Of a stretch of 64,000 bases of DNA, positions 25,212-34,174 are shown in pieces; position 1 is the first letter of the stretch, and every line of letters begins with the position of its first letter. Source of the DNA: Bacillota bacterium (GTDB lineage Bacteria > Bacillota > Clostridia > Lachnospirales > Lachnospiraceae); contig JAEXAX010000027.1 in the NCBI GenBank assembly GCA_023458035.1, positions 50,456-114,455 of the forward strand, in the 5' to 3' direction. A model generated the notes under the pieces. The model had not been told where the DNA came from and did not search any database. It saw nothing but the letters and a program-made list of their open reading frames with translations. Both the position numbers and the translations under genes were made by a program.

Positions 25212-26153
25212 ATGAAAAATACCATCAAATTTTGCCTGTTGCTGTTTCTGCTGCTGTTATCCGGCTGTGCGTCTGAGAAGAAGCAGGCGGCCGATCCGGC
25301 CGGTCTGCATATTTACACGTTAGATTTTGGCCGGCTGAAGCTGAAGACAGAAAATTTTACGGCTGAGACCAAAGACACGTCCAAACTGACAGAGGCGCTG
25401 ATGTCAGAAATGAATCGTCAGCTGACTGAGCAATTGGCTCAGAATCCGGATTACCCGGATATCCTGATCCGCAACGCTGTAAATGAAGGAGGTATACTGA
25501 CCATCAGTTTTCTGGAGGAGTATAAAAAACTGGATCCTGATTATGAAGTTTTATTTCGGGCGGCCGTGGTAAAGACCTTCGGGCAGGTGGAAGGGGTACA
25601 GTTTATCTGTTTCCGCCTGGGTGACCAGACCATGAATAAACCGGGAACTGATATCGCCTTGTTGATGACACCGGGGCAGTTCGTGGATATCGAGGGTGAC
25701 AGTATCATGAACTATACAGAGCAGACCATACACCTATACTACGCAACAGCCGATGGAAATCATCTGAAGCAGCAGACACAGGTAATTCATTATAATAAGA
25801 ACCTGCCTTTTGAGCAGGTATTGTTACAAACCCTGATCAACGGGCCGACGTCCGGTAATAACCAATATCGAAGGCTGCTGCCGGAATCGACAAAGATCCT
25901 GAATATCAGCATCAGCGAGGGAATCTGCTATGTAAATCTGGACAAGACGGCACAGGAGATCGACCCGGATGAAACCAATCCGATCGCACCCGCAGTCAGT
26001 ATCTACGGTTTGGTTAATACCCTGACGGAAAATCTGAAGGTGGATCAGGTACAATTGTTTATAGCCGGGAAGAGTGATGTCAGCTTTAAGGACAAGGTGG
26101 ATTTGAGTCTGCCGCTGCCACCTGCCTGGGATCTGTTGGAGGAGGACAAATAA
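25212..26153 (+). CDS. GerMN-domain lipoprotein
   Basis: A 313-residue lipoprotein with lipobox LLSGC at residue about 18. Two GerMN-like halves are visible: residues about 60-150 and a clearer C-terminal one from IHLYYATADG through LLQTLINGPTSGNNQYRRLLP to VSIYGLVNTLTE. GerMN proteins occur in sporulation and germination and also as partners of envelope two-component systems (for example LpqB next to MtrAB). Its place directly after a regulator-kinase pair fits the second pattern. It ends one base before comEC. Confidence 0.82.
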   Translation: MKNTIKFCLLLFLLLLSGCASEKKQAADPAGLHIYTLDFGRLKLKTENFTAETKDTSKLTEALMSEMNRQLTEQLAQNPDYPDILIRNAVNEGGILTISFLEEYKKLDPDYEVLFRAAVVKTFGQVEGVQFICFRLGDQTMNKPGTDIALLMTPGQFVDIEGDSIMNYTEQTIHLYYATADGNHLKQQTQVIHYNKNLPFEQVLLQTLINGPTSGNNQYRRLLPESTKILNISISEGICYVNLDKTAQEIDPDETNPIAPAVSIYGLVNTLTENLKVDQVQLFIAGKSDVSFKDKVDLSLPLPPAWDLLEEDK

Positions 26154-26154
26154 A

Positions 26155-28413
26155 ATGACAGGGCGACCGCTCATCTGGCCCGGCCTGTTGATCCTGATTT
26201 TGTTGCTGATTTGCCGCAGCCGCCCCCTGCCGGAGGCGGCTGAACAAGCCGGCGTTAGTCGGGAATGGATCGGTCGGGTCATCGAAACACGGCGGAGCGC
26301 AGCCGCCGTTACCTATCGTCTGCGAGAACTTCAAACATCTAGAGATTATCTGGTATCATATCCGATACAATCAAATTCCAAATCAACGAACTTCAAATTA
26401 CATACAGAAGCATTGCCATGGAAGGTTGGCTGGCTGATTCGTATCAGAGGCGAGCTGCGAGCATATTCAATACCCGGGAATCCGGGAGAGTTCGATCTGC
26501 GTCGGTCGGACTACAGCCGCGGGATCAGCGGACGAATCAGGGCGCAGAGCACGGTCATTCTACAGCAAAAAACCGACTATCAGAGGCAGTTGTTGGCAGA
26601 CCTGAAGCATTCGATCAAGCAAAGGTTTTCTGAACGGCTGCCGGCGGATCAGGCCGGTATCATCAACGCCATGCTGCTGGGAGACAGCAGCGGATTGGAG
26701 GAGGCGGATAAGCGAGGTTTTCGTCTGACCGGAACAGCTCATATCTTGGCTGTATCCGGCTTACATGTATCGATTATCGGGCATGGGATATTTCGCCTGC
26801 TTAAAAAAATAATCGCCGTTCGGCCGTCAGCCTGTATCAGCATAGGGCTGGTATACCTGTATGCCCTATTGGTCGGTGAGGGATACGGGATCAGCAGAGC
26901 GGCTCTGATGTTTGCGCTGCAGCAGGGCGCCTTGCTGACCGGCCGCCGTTATGATCCGCCCACAGCGTTGGCGGCAGCGGCTGTCACCACTGTGTTGCGG
27001 CAACCCTACTGTGTGTACAATACCGGCTTTCTGCTGTCATATGCGGCAGTCTTGGCAATTTTGTCCATACCTCCTTGGCGCGGACGAAGGCATGTTATCA
27101 AACCTTTGAAGTGGCGGGACCTGAAACCGAAGGCGCTGGTTGTCCGGCTGGGACAGCGCTGTCGGATAAAACTGTTACTTCTTCCGGCTCAGCTCTATGC
27201 CGGCCTTTGGCTATATCTTTGGCTCATGCCATTACAGCAGCATTTATTTGCCAATAGCAGCTACTGGACAGCCGTGCTGAATCTGCTCGTCATACCGTTG
27301 GGCGGTGCGGCGCTGCTGGCAGCCTGCATGTCGCTTCCCCTCTTATGGTTGCCGGCCGGTTTGACCGCTTGGTTGTTCGGGTTGCTACAGCTTTTGCTCG
27401 GGCTGCTGCAATTGCTGACCACCGGCGGCAGCCGCCTGCCCGGCCGCTTTATCGGCGGGATCGGAGGGGGACGCTTCGTGCTGCTGTTAATTTTGCTGGC
27501 GGCAGTCAGGCAGTGGGTGAGTAATGACCGTCGGGAGAGATCGGTGCTGCACGGTTGGTTGATTGTATCCGGGCTGTTGATCGGTCTGATGCTCGTGCGG
27601 CCCTTTGGCAGGCATCTGAGTGCAGAAAGCCTGGTTTATTCCATGCTGGATGTCGGTCAGGGAGATTGTAATCTGTTTTACAGCGGCAGCGGGGCAGTGG
27701 TGATGATCGACTGCGGCAGCTCCACGAAGTCGGCAGTCGGAGAACAGGTGGTAGCCAAGGTTCTGTTTGAACTGGGGGTATCTCATATTGATCTGTTGTT
27801 TCTGACTCATCCGGACACAGATCATACGAATGGAGTTAAGGGGCTGTTAGCCGCCGGTATCGACATTGGACGGGTGTATGTGCCGCCGGCCTTCGGAACC
27901 ACCGAGTCGGGAGCCGGACTGTTGGCATGGCTGACGGAAAACGACTGTTCCTGGAGCTATGCCGAGTCGGGAAACAGCTGGCGGCTGAGCGGACGGCAGG
28001 AGCTGTTTTTTAGCTGCTTAGCGGCCGGGACAAAAGCGGTCAAAGACGGAAATGCCATGTCGCTGGTGCTGGAGGTAAGCTATGGAGAATTTTCTGCCCT
28101 TTTGACCGGGGATCTGCCGGGAGAGGAAGAAAAAAAGCTGTTTCAAAATCGACAGCAGACATCATATACAGTATTGAAAACAGCTCACCATGGCAGTCGC
28201 AGCTCGACCGGAAGCCTGTTTCTGGAGCGTTGCCGGTTTGTTTGGGCCGGTATTTCGGTCGGATCAGAAAACAGCTACGGCCATCCGGCTCAGGCCGTGC
28301 TGGACAGATTGGCAGAGGCCGATATTCGGACGCTTCGTACTGACAGGCAGGGAGCCATCGACTTTTCGACCAATGGCCGCTCAGTGAAGGTATCGGTGTT
28401 TGGGAAGCAGTAA
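26155..28413 (+). CDS. comEC: ComEC/Rec2 DNA-uptake channel protein
   Basis: A 752-residue membrane protein with the full three-part layout. It has an N-terminal membrane and OB-like region, the Competence domain with DKRGFRLTGTAHILAVSGLH and many helices, and a C-terminal metallo-beta-lactamase domain (MLDVGQGDCNLFY, then HPDTDH from H552, and KTAHHGSRSS). It passes one strand of external DNA across the membrane; the C-terminal domain may degrade the other strand. With comEA in the same operon, the cell has part of a natural-transformation apparatus. Confidence 0.93.
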   Translation: MTGRPLIWPGLLILILLLICRSRPLPEAAEQAGVSREWIGRVIETRRSAAAVTYRLRELQTSRDYLVSYPIQSNSKSTNFKLHTEALPWKVGWLIRIRGELRAYSIPGNPGEFDLRRSDYSRGISGRIRAQSTVILQQKTDYQRQLLADLKHSIKQRFSERLPADQAGIINAMLLGDSSGLEEADKRGFRLTGTAHILAVSGLHVSIIGHGIFRLLKKIIAVRPSACISIGLVYLYALLVGEGYGISRAALMFALQQGALLTGRRYDPPTALAAAAVTTVLRQPYCVYNTGFLLSYAAVLAILSIPPWRGRRHVIKPLKWRDLKPKALVVRLGQRCRIKLLLLPAQLYAGLWLYLWLMPLQQHLFANSSYWTAVLNLLVIPLGGAALLAACMSLPLLWLPAGLTAWLFGLLQLLLGLLQLLTTGGSRLPGRFIGGIGGGRFVLLLILLAAVRQWVSNDRRERSVLHGWLIVSGLLIGLMLVRPFGRHLSAESLVYSMLDVGQGDCNLFYSGSGAVVMIDCGSSTKSAVGEQVVAKVLFELGVSHIDLLFLTHPDTDHTNGVKGLLAAGIDIGRVYVPPAFGTTESGAGLLAWLTENDCSWSYAESGNSWRLSGRQELFFSCLAAGTKAVKDGNAMSLVLEVSYGEFSALLTGDLPGEEEKKLFQNRQQTSYTVLKTAHHGSRSSTGSLFLERCRFVWAGISVGSENSYGHPAQAVLDRLAEADIRTLRTDRQGAIDFSTNGRSVKVSVFGKQ

Positions 28414-28501
28414 GCTTAATAAAAAAATGAGATATGGCCCTGTTTTATGTGGCAAAAGAGGGGCAATCAATGATAGAATATGAAAAAGAAAAGCTAGGAG
28501 G

Positions 28502-29968
28502 ATGATGGACGGTTTGCTCCATCCAAGCAGTATGTATGACATAATTATCATCGGAGCGGGGGTCAGCGGAGCGGCCATCGCACGCGAATTATCCCGTTAC
28601 CAATACAGAATCCTGATGCTGGAGAAGGAAGAGGATGTTTGCGCCGGCACATCAAAGGCCAATAGTGGAATTGTCCATGCCGGCTTTGATACGAAGCCGG
28701 GCAGTCTGATGTCCAGGCTGAACCTGAGGGGCAGCCGGATGATGGAGGAGCTGGCAAGGGAGCTGGATATTCCTTACCGGCGGAATGGTTCGTTGGTACT
28801 CTGTTTTTCCGAGGCAGACAGACCGCAGCTGCAAAGCCTGTATGAACAGGGGCTGGCAAATGGGGTAGAGGACCTGCGGCTGCTGTCAGCCGCTGAGGTA
28901 AAAGCGCTGGAGCCGACTGTCAGCGATCAAGCGGTAGCGGCCCTGTATGCGCCGACCGGCGCCATTATCTGTCCGTTTGAGCTGACGTTGGCCATGGCCG
29001 AATCGGCTGTTATCAATGGCGTCAGTTTGATGCGGGAGGCCGAGGTGATTGCCATTCAAAGAGATGAGGAGCGATATCTGGTGCAGACGACACAGGGGAT
29101 GTTTCAGAGCCGACTGGTGATCAACGCCGCCGGTGTTTATGCCGATCATATTCACCGTATGATCAGCAGGCAGCCTTTGTCCGTTACCGCCAGACGCGGA
29201 GAATATTGTCTGATGGATCAGCGCAATCAGGTACCTGTCAGTCATACGATTTTTCAATTGCCGACAGCGCTTGGAAAGGGAGTACTGGTGACACCGACGG
29301 TACACGGAAATGTACTGGTCGGACCGACAGCAATAGATATAGAAGATAAAACCGGCACCGAGACAACAGCGGCCGGGATCGGAGCCGTATTACAAAAGGC
29401 GGCCCTAAGTGTACCGGCAGTTAATCCGAGAGAGGTGATTACTACCTTCAGCGGGTTGCGTGCCCATCGTAAGGAGCATGACTTTCTGATCGCCGAAGCG
29501 GCGGATGCCCCCGGTTTTATTGATGTGGCCGGAATTGAATCGCCCGGTTTGTCGTCGGCGCCGGCCATCGGTGAATATGTGGCAGGGCTGGTACGACATA
29601 TCCTGCCGGTCGATACAAGGGCGGATTGGCAGGCCGGTCGAACCAGACCGTTTCAGTTTGCAGCGGCCACTGCGGCCGAGCGGCAGGCAAAGATCTCTGA
29701 GGATGCCCGTTTTGCTCAGATGATCTGTCGTTGTGAGCTGGTGACCGAGGGAGAAATCGTGGCAGCCATTCATGGCGTGATCGGCGCCCGCAGTGTGGAC
29801 GGTATTAAACGTCGTACCAGAGCCGGTATGGGGCGTTGTCAGTCAGGCTTTTGTTTGCCGCATACACTCCGTATCCTGGCTCGTGAGTTGCAGCTTTCAC
29901 CGGAGAAGATTACGAAAAAGGGCGGAAGCTCCCTGTATCTGACCGGATCGGATAAGGAGGGGCTGTAA
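28502..29968 (+). CDS. GlpA-like FAD glycerol-3-phosphate dehydrogenase with a [2Fe-2S]-type domain
   Basis: A 488-residue flavoprotein. The FAD site is YDIIIIGAGVSGAAIARELS, followed by a DAO-type core (NSGIVHAGFDTKPGS). The C-terminal BFD-like domain has four cysteines: CRCEL, and GRCQSGFC at the end. Together with the two following genes and glpK it makes the set used by many anaerobes to oxidise glycerol-3-phosphate to dihydroxyacetone phosphate. The start is unsettled: AGGAGG abuts ATG 28502, ATG 28505 lies three bases away, and ATG 28532 gives the usual N terminus. Confidence 0.85.
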   Translation: MMDGLLHPSSMYDIIIIGAGVSGAAIARELSRYQYRILMLEKEEDVCAGTSKANSGIVHAGFDTKPGSLMSRLNLRGSRMMEELARELDIPYRRNGSLVLCFSEADRPQLQSLYEQGLANGVEDLRLLSAAEVKALEPTVSDQAVAALYAPTGAIICPFELTLAMAESAVINGVSLMREAEVIAIQRDEERYLVQTTQGMFQSRLVINAAGVYADHIHRMISRQPLSVTARRGEYCLMDQRNQVPVSHTIFQLPTALGKGVLVTPTVHGNVLVGPTAIDIEDKTGTETTAAGIGAVLQKAALSVPAVNPREVITTFSGLRAHRKEHDFLIAEAADAPGFIDVAGIESPGLSSAPAIGEYVAGLVRHILPVDTRADWQAGRTRPFQFAAATAAERQAKISEDARFAQMICRCELVTEGEIVAAIHGVIGARSVDGIKRRTRAGMGRCQSGFCLPHTLRILARELQLSPEKITKKGGSSLYLTGSDKEGL

Positions 29969-29969
29969 A

Positions 29970-31316
29970 ATGAAACAAAAGCAAGGAATGTGCAAACAGA
30001 AACAAGGTATGCCGACACGGGAAACGGATGGACTCAGGCAGGAGCGGCAGACTCTGGTTATCATCGGAGCGGGGCCGGCCGGTCTGGCAGCGGCGATAGC
30101 GGCCTATGATGCCGGTATTCGGGAGCTGGTGGTACTCGAGCGGGATGAGATGGCAGGCGGGATATTGAATCAATGTATTCACAATGGTTTTGGTCTGCAT
30201 ACCTTTCATGAGGAGCTGACCGGTCCGGAATATGCCGATCGCTATATCACAGAGGCCAAACGACGGAATATTCCGATTTATTTGAATACCATGGTCATCT
30301 CCCTGTCGGCGGATAAGGTATTGACTGTTGTGAATCGAGAACATGGACTTTGGCAGATCCTGGCCGGAGCGGTGATCCTGGCCATGGGCTGTCGGGAACG
30401 GGCGAGAGGGGCTCTGCGGCTGCCGGGGACCAGACCGGCCGGCATTTATACGGCCGGCACAGCTCAGCGTTATGTGAATATGGAGGGGCGGATGCCGGGA
30501 AAGCGGGTGGTCATTCTGGGCTCCGGAGATATCGGCCTGATTATGGCCAGACGTATGAGTCTGGAGGGAGCCGAGGTGCTGGCGGTAGCCGAGCTGCTGC
30601 CGTATTCCGGAGGACTGCAAAGAAACATCGTCCAGTGTCTGGAAGATTTTTCGATTCCACTGAAACTCAGTCATACGGTCGTTGATATCCGAGGACAGGA
30701 ACGTGTGGAAGCGGTTACTCTGGCAGCGGTCGATGACCGGCTGCGACCGATACCGGGAACAGAGGAAATCTATGACTGCGACACCTTATTGTTGTCCTGC
30801 GGTCTGCTGCCGGAAAATGAACTGTCTTTACAGGCCGGCCTGGCACTGCATCCGGTAACCGGCGGTCCGGTGGTAGACGAAAGTTTGCAAACGGAGATAC
30901 CCGGTATCTTTGCCTGCGGCAATGTTTTGCATGTGCATGATCTGGTGGATTTTGTGTCCGGGGAGGCAGCCTTGGCCGGTGAGCGGGCAGCCGCCTGGCT
31001 ACAGGGAAAACTGCCGGACAAAGGGAAGCTATATCGTCTGAGAGCAGGGAACGGAGTGCGTTACACCGTACCGACCGTTATTAACAGCGGCCGAATGCCT
31101 GAAAAACAGACCATTCGCTTTCGTGTGGGAGCTGTTTACAGAAGCTGCGAGGTCGTAGTAGAGGTGAATAACGACTGTTTGCTGCGGCGGAGAAAACAAG
31201 TATTGCTGCCGGCTGAGATGGAACAGCTGATCCTCAGCCGGGAATTGCTGGAGAGTGTCGACAGCGCGGAAGTGACCATTCGGATAGAGGAGGTGGAAGG
31301 ATGCCCAAAGAACTAA
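29970..31316 (+). CDS. NAD(P)/FAD-dependent oxidoreductase of the anaerobic glp set
   Basis: A 448-residue flavoprotein with FAD motif LVIIGAGPAGLAAAIAAYDAG, a CIHNGFGL segment, an NAD site (VVILGSGDIGLIMARRMS) and a second FAD motif IPGIFACGNVLHVHDLVD. This family lies beside the GlpA-like protein and a DUF1667 protein in Firmicutes and Thermotogales, probably as the subunit that passes electrons onward. The N terminus has a duplicated KQKQGM stretch, with alternative starts at codons 7 and 14. It overlaps the next gene by 16 bases. Confidence 0.85.
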   Translation: MKQKQGMCKQKQGMPTRETDGLRQERQTLVIIGAGPAGLAAAIAAYDAGIRELVVLERDEMAGGILNQCIHNGFGLHTFHEELTGPEYADRYITEAKRRNIPIYLNTMVISLSADKVLTVVNREHGLWQILAGAVILAMGCRERARGALRLPGTRPAGIYTAGTAQRYVNMEGRMPGKRVVILGSGDIGLIMARRMSLEGAEVLAVAELLPYSGGLQRNIVQCLEDFSIPLKLSHTVVDIRGQERVEAVTLAAVDDRLRPIPGTEEIYDCDTLLLSCGLLPENELSLQAGLALHPVTGGPVVDESLQTEIPGIFACGNVLHVHDLVDFVSGEAALAGERAAAWLQGKLPDKGKLYRLRAGNGVRYTVPTVINSGRMPEKQTIRFRVGAVYRSCEVVVEVNNDCLLRRRKQVLLPAEMEQLILSRELLESVDSAEVTIRIEEVEGCPKN

Positions 31317-31675
31317 TCTGTATCCGCTGTCCGCTTGGCTGCTCTCTGCAGGTTGATGAGGAGCTGTGTGTGAGCGGAAATCACTGCCTGCGAGGCCGGG
31401 ATTATGCCCTTCAGGAACTGACAGATCCGAGGAGAACCGTCACTTCAACCGTTCGGGTGACCGGTGCAATGCGGCCCTGTGTGGCAGTGAAAACCGCCAC
31501 CGATGTGCCAAAGGGAAAGATGAGAGATATCATGCGAGCCTTGGCGGATGTCAGTGTGGAAGCACCGGTTCGAATCGGCGATCTGATTTTACGGGATGCG
31601 GCCGGGACAGGCAGCGACATCATTGCCACGGCGAATCTTGAACGATGTCATCCGGAGAATGGAGGGAACAGATGA
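31301..31675 (+). CDS. DUF1667 cysteine-rich protein of the glp set
   Basis: A 124-residue protein with N-terminal CIRCPLGCSLQ and a further cysteine pair in CVSGNHCLRG, a likely Fe-S binding site. The remainder matches DUF1667 (RRTVTSTVRVTG, PVAVKTATDVPK-like). It is nearly always encoded with the two flavoproteins before it and is presumed to be an electron-transfer subunit. It overlaps both neighbours, by 16 bases upstream and 4 bases with glpK, so the set is translationally coupled. Confidence 0.85.
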   Translation: MPKELICIRCPLGCSLQVDEELCVSGNHCLRGRDYALQELTDPRRTVTSTVRVTGAMRPCVAVKTATDVPKGKMRDIMRALADVSVEAPVRIGDLILRDAAGTGSDIIATANLERCHPENGGNR

Positions 31676-33186
31676 AACAATATATTCTGGCACTGGATCA
31701 GGGAACGACCAGCTCACGCTGTATTTTGTTTGATAAGGGTGGCAATATCTGCGCCATGGCGCAGAAGGAGTTTGCCCAGATCTATCCGCAGCCGGGCTGG
31801 GTAGAGCAGAATCCGAAAGACATCTGGTCATCGCAATACTCCGTGATGATGGAGGCCATGGCGAGCCTGGGCGTATCCGGCGCCGAAATTGCGGCTATCG
31901 GCATCACAAATCAGCGGGAGACCACTATCGTCTGGAATCGTCTGACCGGTGAACCGGTTTACAATGCCATCGTTTGGCAGTGCAGGCGCACGGCGGATAC
32001 CATAGATGCACTTAAGGCAGCCGGTCATGAGCCTATGATCCGTGAGCGTACCGGTCTGCTTGCCGATGCCTATTTCAGCGCCAGTAAGATCAGCTGGATT
32101 CTTGATCATGTGCCCGGCGCCAGGGAACAGGCTGATCGTGGTGAGCTATTATTCGGAACGGTTGACAGCTGGCTGATCTGGAAATTGACCGGAGGAACGG
32201 TTCATGCAACAGATCGCACCAATGCCTCGCGGACCATGTTATATGACATTCATCGACTGGACTGGGATGAAGAATTATTGGCCCTGTTTAACATTCCGAG
32301 ATCCATGTTGCCGACGGTACTGCCGTCAAGTGCCCTATTCGGACAGACTGCGGCAGAAGTATTACCCGGTGCCGTACCGATCTGCGGTGTGGCCGGGGAT
32401 CAACAGGCTGCACTGTTTGGCCAATGTTGTTTTGCGGCCGGTGACAGCAAGAATACCTATGGTACCGGTTGCTTCTTACTGATGCATACCGGACATCAGC
32501 CGATTGTTTCAAAACACGGCCTGCTGACCACAATAGCCGCCGGCACCGATGAGCAGCCGGAATATGTGCTGGAAGGCAGTGTCTTTGTCGGTGGGGCAGT
32601 GGTCCAATGGCTGCGTGACGGACTGCGGATGGTAAAGAAAGCCGGTCAGACCCTGGAATATGCCGAGGCGGTAGAGGATACCAATGATATGTATCTGGTT
32701 CCGGCCTTTGCCGGACTGGGGGCCCCGTATTGGAATCAACATGCCCGCGGAACCATCGTCGGTTTGACCCGCGGTTGTCAAAAAGAACACTTTATTCGGG
32801 CCACTTTGGAGGCCATCGCCTACCAAAGCCACGATGTTATCCGGGCCATGGAAGAGGATGCCGGTGTACGCCTGTCCTCTTTAAAGGTGGACGGCGGAGC
32901 CAGTGCCAATGACTTCTTAATCGGTTTTCAGGCAGATATCAATCAGACAACCGCCATCAGACCGGTTTGTATCGAAACCACTGCCCTGGGAGCCGCCTAC
33001 CTGGCCGGCCTTCAGGTGGGGTACTGGAAGAATAAAGAGGAAATCAAACAGCAGTGGCAACCGGAGCGCTCCTTCGTTTCGAAAATGAGTGAGGAAGAGC
33101 GAAAGAAACGACTGCGCGGTTGGCGACGGGCTGTGCGGACCGCTTTGGCCTGGGCGGCAGAGGAGGAAGATGAAACGGTTAAATGA
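31672..33186 (+). CDS. glpK: Glycerol kinase
   Basis: A 504-residue FGGY-family kinase that makes glycerol-3-phosphate. Motifs: YILALDQGTTSSRCILFD at the N terminus, GITNQRETT, WQCRRT, DSWLIWKLTGG, GVAGDQQAALFGQ and KVDGGASANDFL. I start at ATG 31672 (MKQYIL), which overlaps the DUF1667 stop and has GGAGGG upstream. No glycerol facilitator gene is present in the window. Its end overlaps holA by 17 bases. Confidence 0.95.
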   Translation: MKQYILALDQGTTSSRCILFDKGGNICAMAQKEFAQIYPQPGWVEQNPKDIWSSQYSVMMEAMASLGVSGAEIAAIGITNQRETTIVWNRLTGEPVYNAIVWQCRRTADTIDALKAAGHEPMIRERTGLLADAYFSASKISWILDHVPGAREQADRGELLFGTVDSWLIWKLTGGTVHATDRTNASRTMLYDIHRLDWDEELLALFNIPRSMLPTVLPSSALFGQTAAEVLPGAVPICGVAGDQQAALFGQCCFAAGDSKNTYGTGCFLLMHTGHQPIVSKHGLLTTIAAGTDEQPEYVLEGSVFVGGAVVQWLRDGLRMVKKAGQTLEYAEAVEDTNDMYLVPAFAGLGAPYWNQHARGTIVGLTRGCQKEHFIRATLEAIAYQSHDVIRAMEEDAGVRLSSLKVDGGASANDFLIGFQADINQTTAIRPVCIETTALGAAYLAGLQVGYWKNKEEIKQQWQPERSFVSKMSEEERKKRLRGWRRAVRTALAWAAEEEDETVK

Positions 33187-34174
33187 AGATCTGAGGACAG
33201 GAAGCTTTGCGCCGATCTACCTGCTGTACGGCAGCGAGGATTATCTGCGCAGTCAATATAAGAAACGGTTCAGGGATGAGTTTAGCGATCGGTTCGGAGA
33301 TGTCAATGTCAGCTTGTTTGCCGATAAAAGCGTTGATTTGAAGGAGGTGCGTCAAATGACGACCACAGTTCCTTTTTTTGCGGCCGGGAGATTGGTGCTG
33401 GTTGAAAACAGCGGTTGGTTTCAAAAAAAACGGGAAGACGTGCAGGAGATGCTGGAAGCCTTGCCGCTGCAGACGACGCTGGTATTTGTGGAAACCGAGA
33501 TCGACAAGCGAGGTCGGTTATACAAATATGTGGCGGCGCACGGCTATGTCGCCGAGCTTGGCGAGCAGCCTCCGAAGGTGTTGCTTTCCTGGATGCAAAA
33601 GCAATTGCGGGATGCCGGCAAGCAGGCGGATCCGGCTCTGCTGGCCGGACTGTTGGATCGACTGGGCTCATCGATGCTGTTGATTGAAAACGAACTGAAA
33701 AAATTGATTGCCTATCTCGGAGACAGAGAAGAACTGACAGATGCCGATATCCGGGCGATCGGCAGTGTCACAGCAGCCGATCATATTTTTGAAATGACAA
33801 AGGCGGCCGGCCGGGGAGACACAGCCACTGTATTGAAGTTGTTTACCGACCTGATGTATTTAAAGCAGGAGCCGCTGCGGATTTTGGCTCTTCTGGTATC
33901 GCAGTATCAAAAAATCTGGAAGGCAAAGGATTTGCTGGAACAGGGAAAAGGAAGAAAGGAACTGGCTGATCGTCTCGGCGTACCGGGGTGGTCGGCAGGA
34001 GATTATATAGAACAGGCAAGGCGTTACAGCCTGTCGGAGTTGAGAAACATCATTGAACAGTGCGCGACCTATGATGAGGGTGTTAAGACCGGTCAGATTG
34101 ATCCGAGGATCGGTCTTGAGGGGCTGCTCATTCGCATGAGCCGCAAACTGCCGGACGACCGGGAAGGGGTGTAA
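33170..34174 (+). CDS. holA: DNA polymerase III delta subunit
   Basis: A 334-residue clamp-loader subunit. Signature stretches are IYLLYGSEDYL at the N terminus, LVFVETEIDKRGRLYKYV, LLDRLGSSMLLIENELKKL and LRILALLVSQYQKIWKAK. I start at 33170, with AGGAGG at 33161-33166; the longer frame from 33089 lies inside glpK. It overlaps glpK by 17 bases, so its translation depends on the glp transcript. In most Firmicutes holA directly follows comEC. Confidence 0.92.
   Translation: MKRLNEDLRTGSFAPIYLLYGSEDYLRSQYKKRFRDEFSDRFGDVNVSLFADKSVDLKEVRQMTTTVPFFAAGRLVLVENSGWFQKKREDVQEMLEALPLQTTLVFVETEIDKRGRLYKYVAAHGYVAELGEQPPKVLLSWMQKQLRDAGKQADPALLAGLLDRLGSSMLLIENELKKLIAYLGDREELTDADIRAIGSVTAADHIFEMTKAAGRGDTATVLKLFTDLMYLKQEPLRILALLVSQYQKIWKAKDLLEQGKGRKELADRLGVPGWSAGDYIEQARRYSLSELRNIIEQCATYDEGVKTGQIDPRIGLEGLLIRMSRKLPDDREGV

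Noticed and set aside
29970..30011. Duplicated KQKQGM start of the second glp flavoprotein as a regulatory leader
   Set aside because: It is short, in frame and more simply an N-terminal extension or a choice of start codons.
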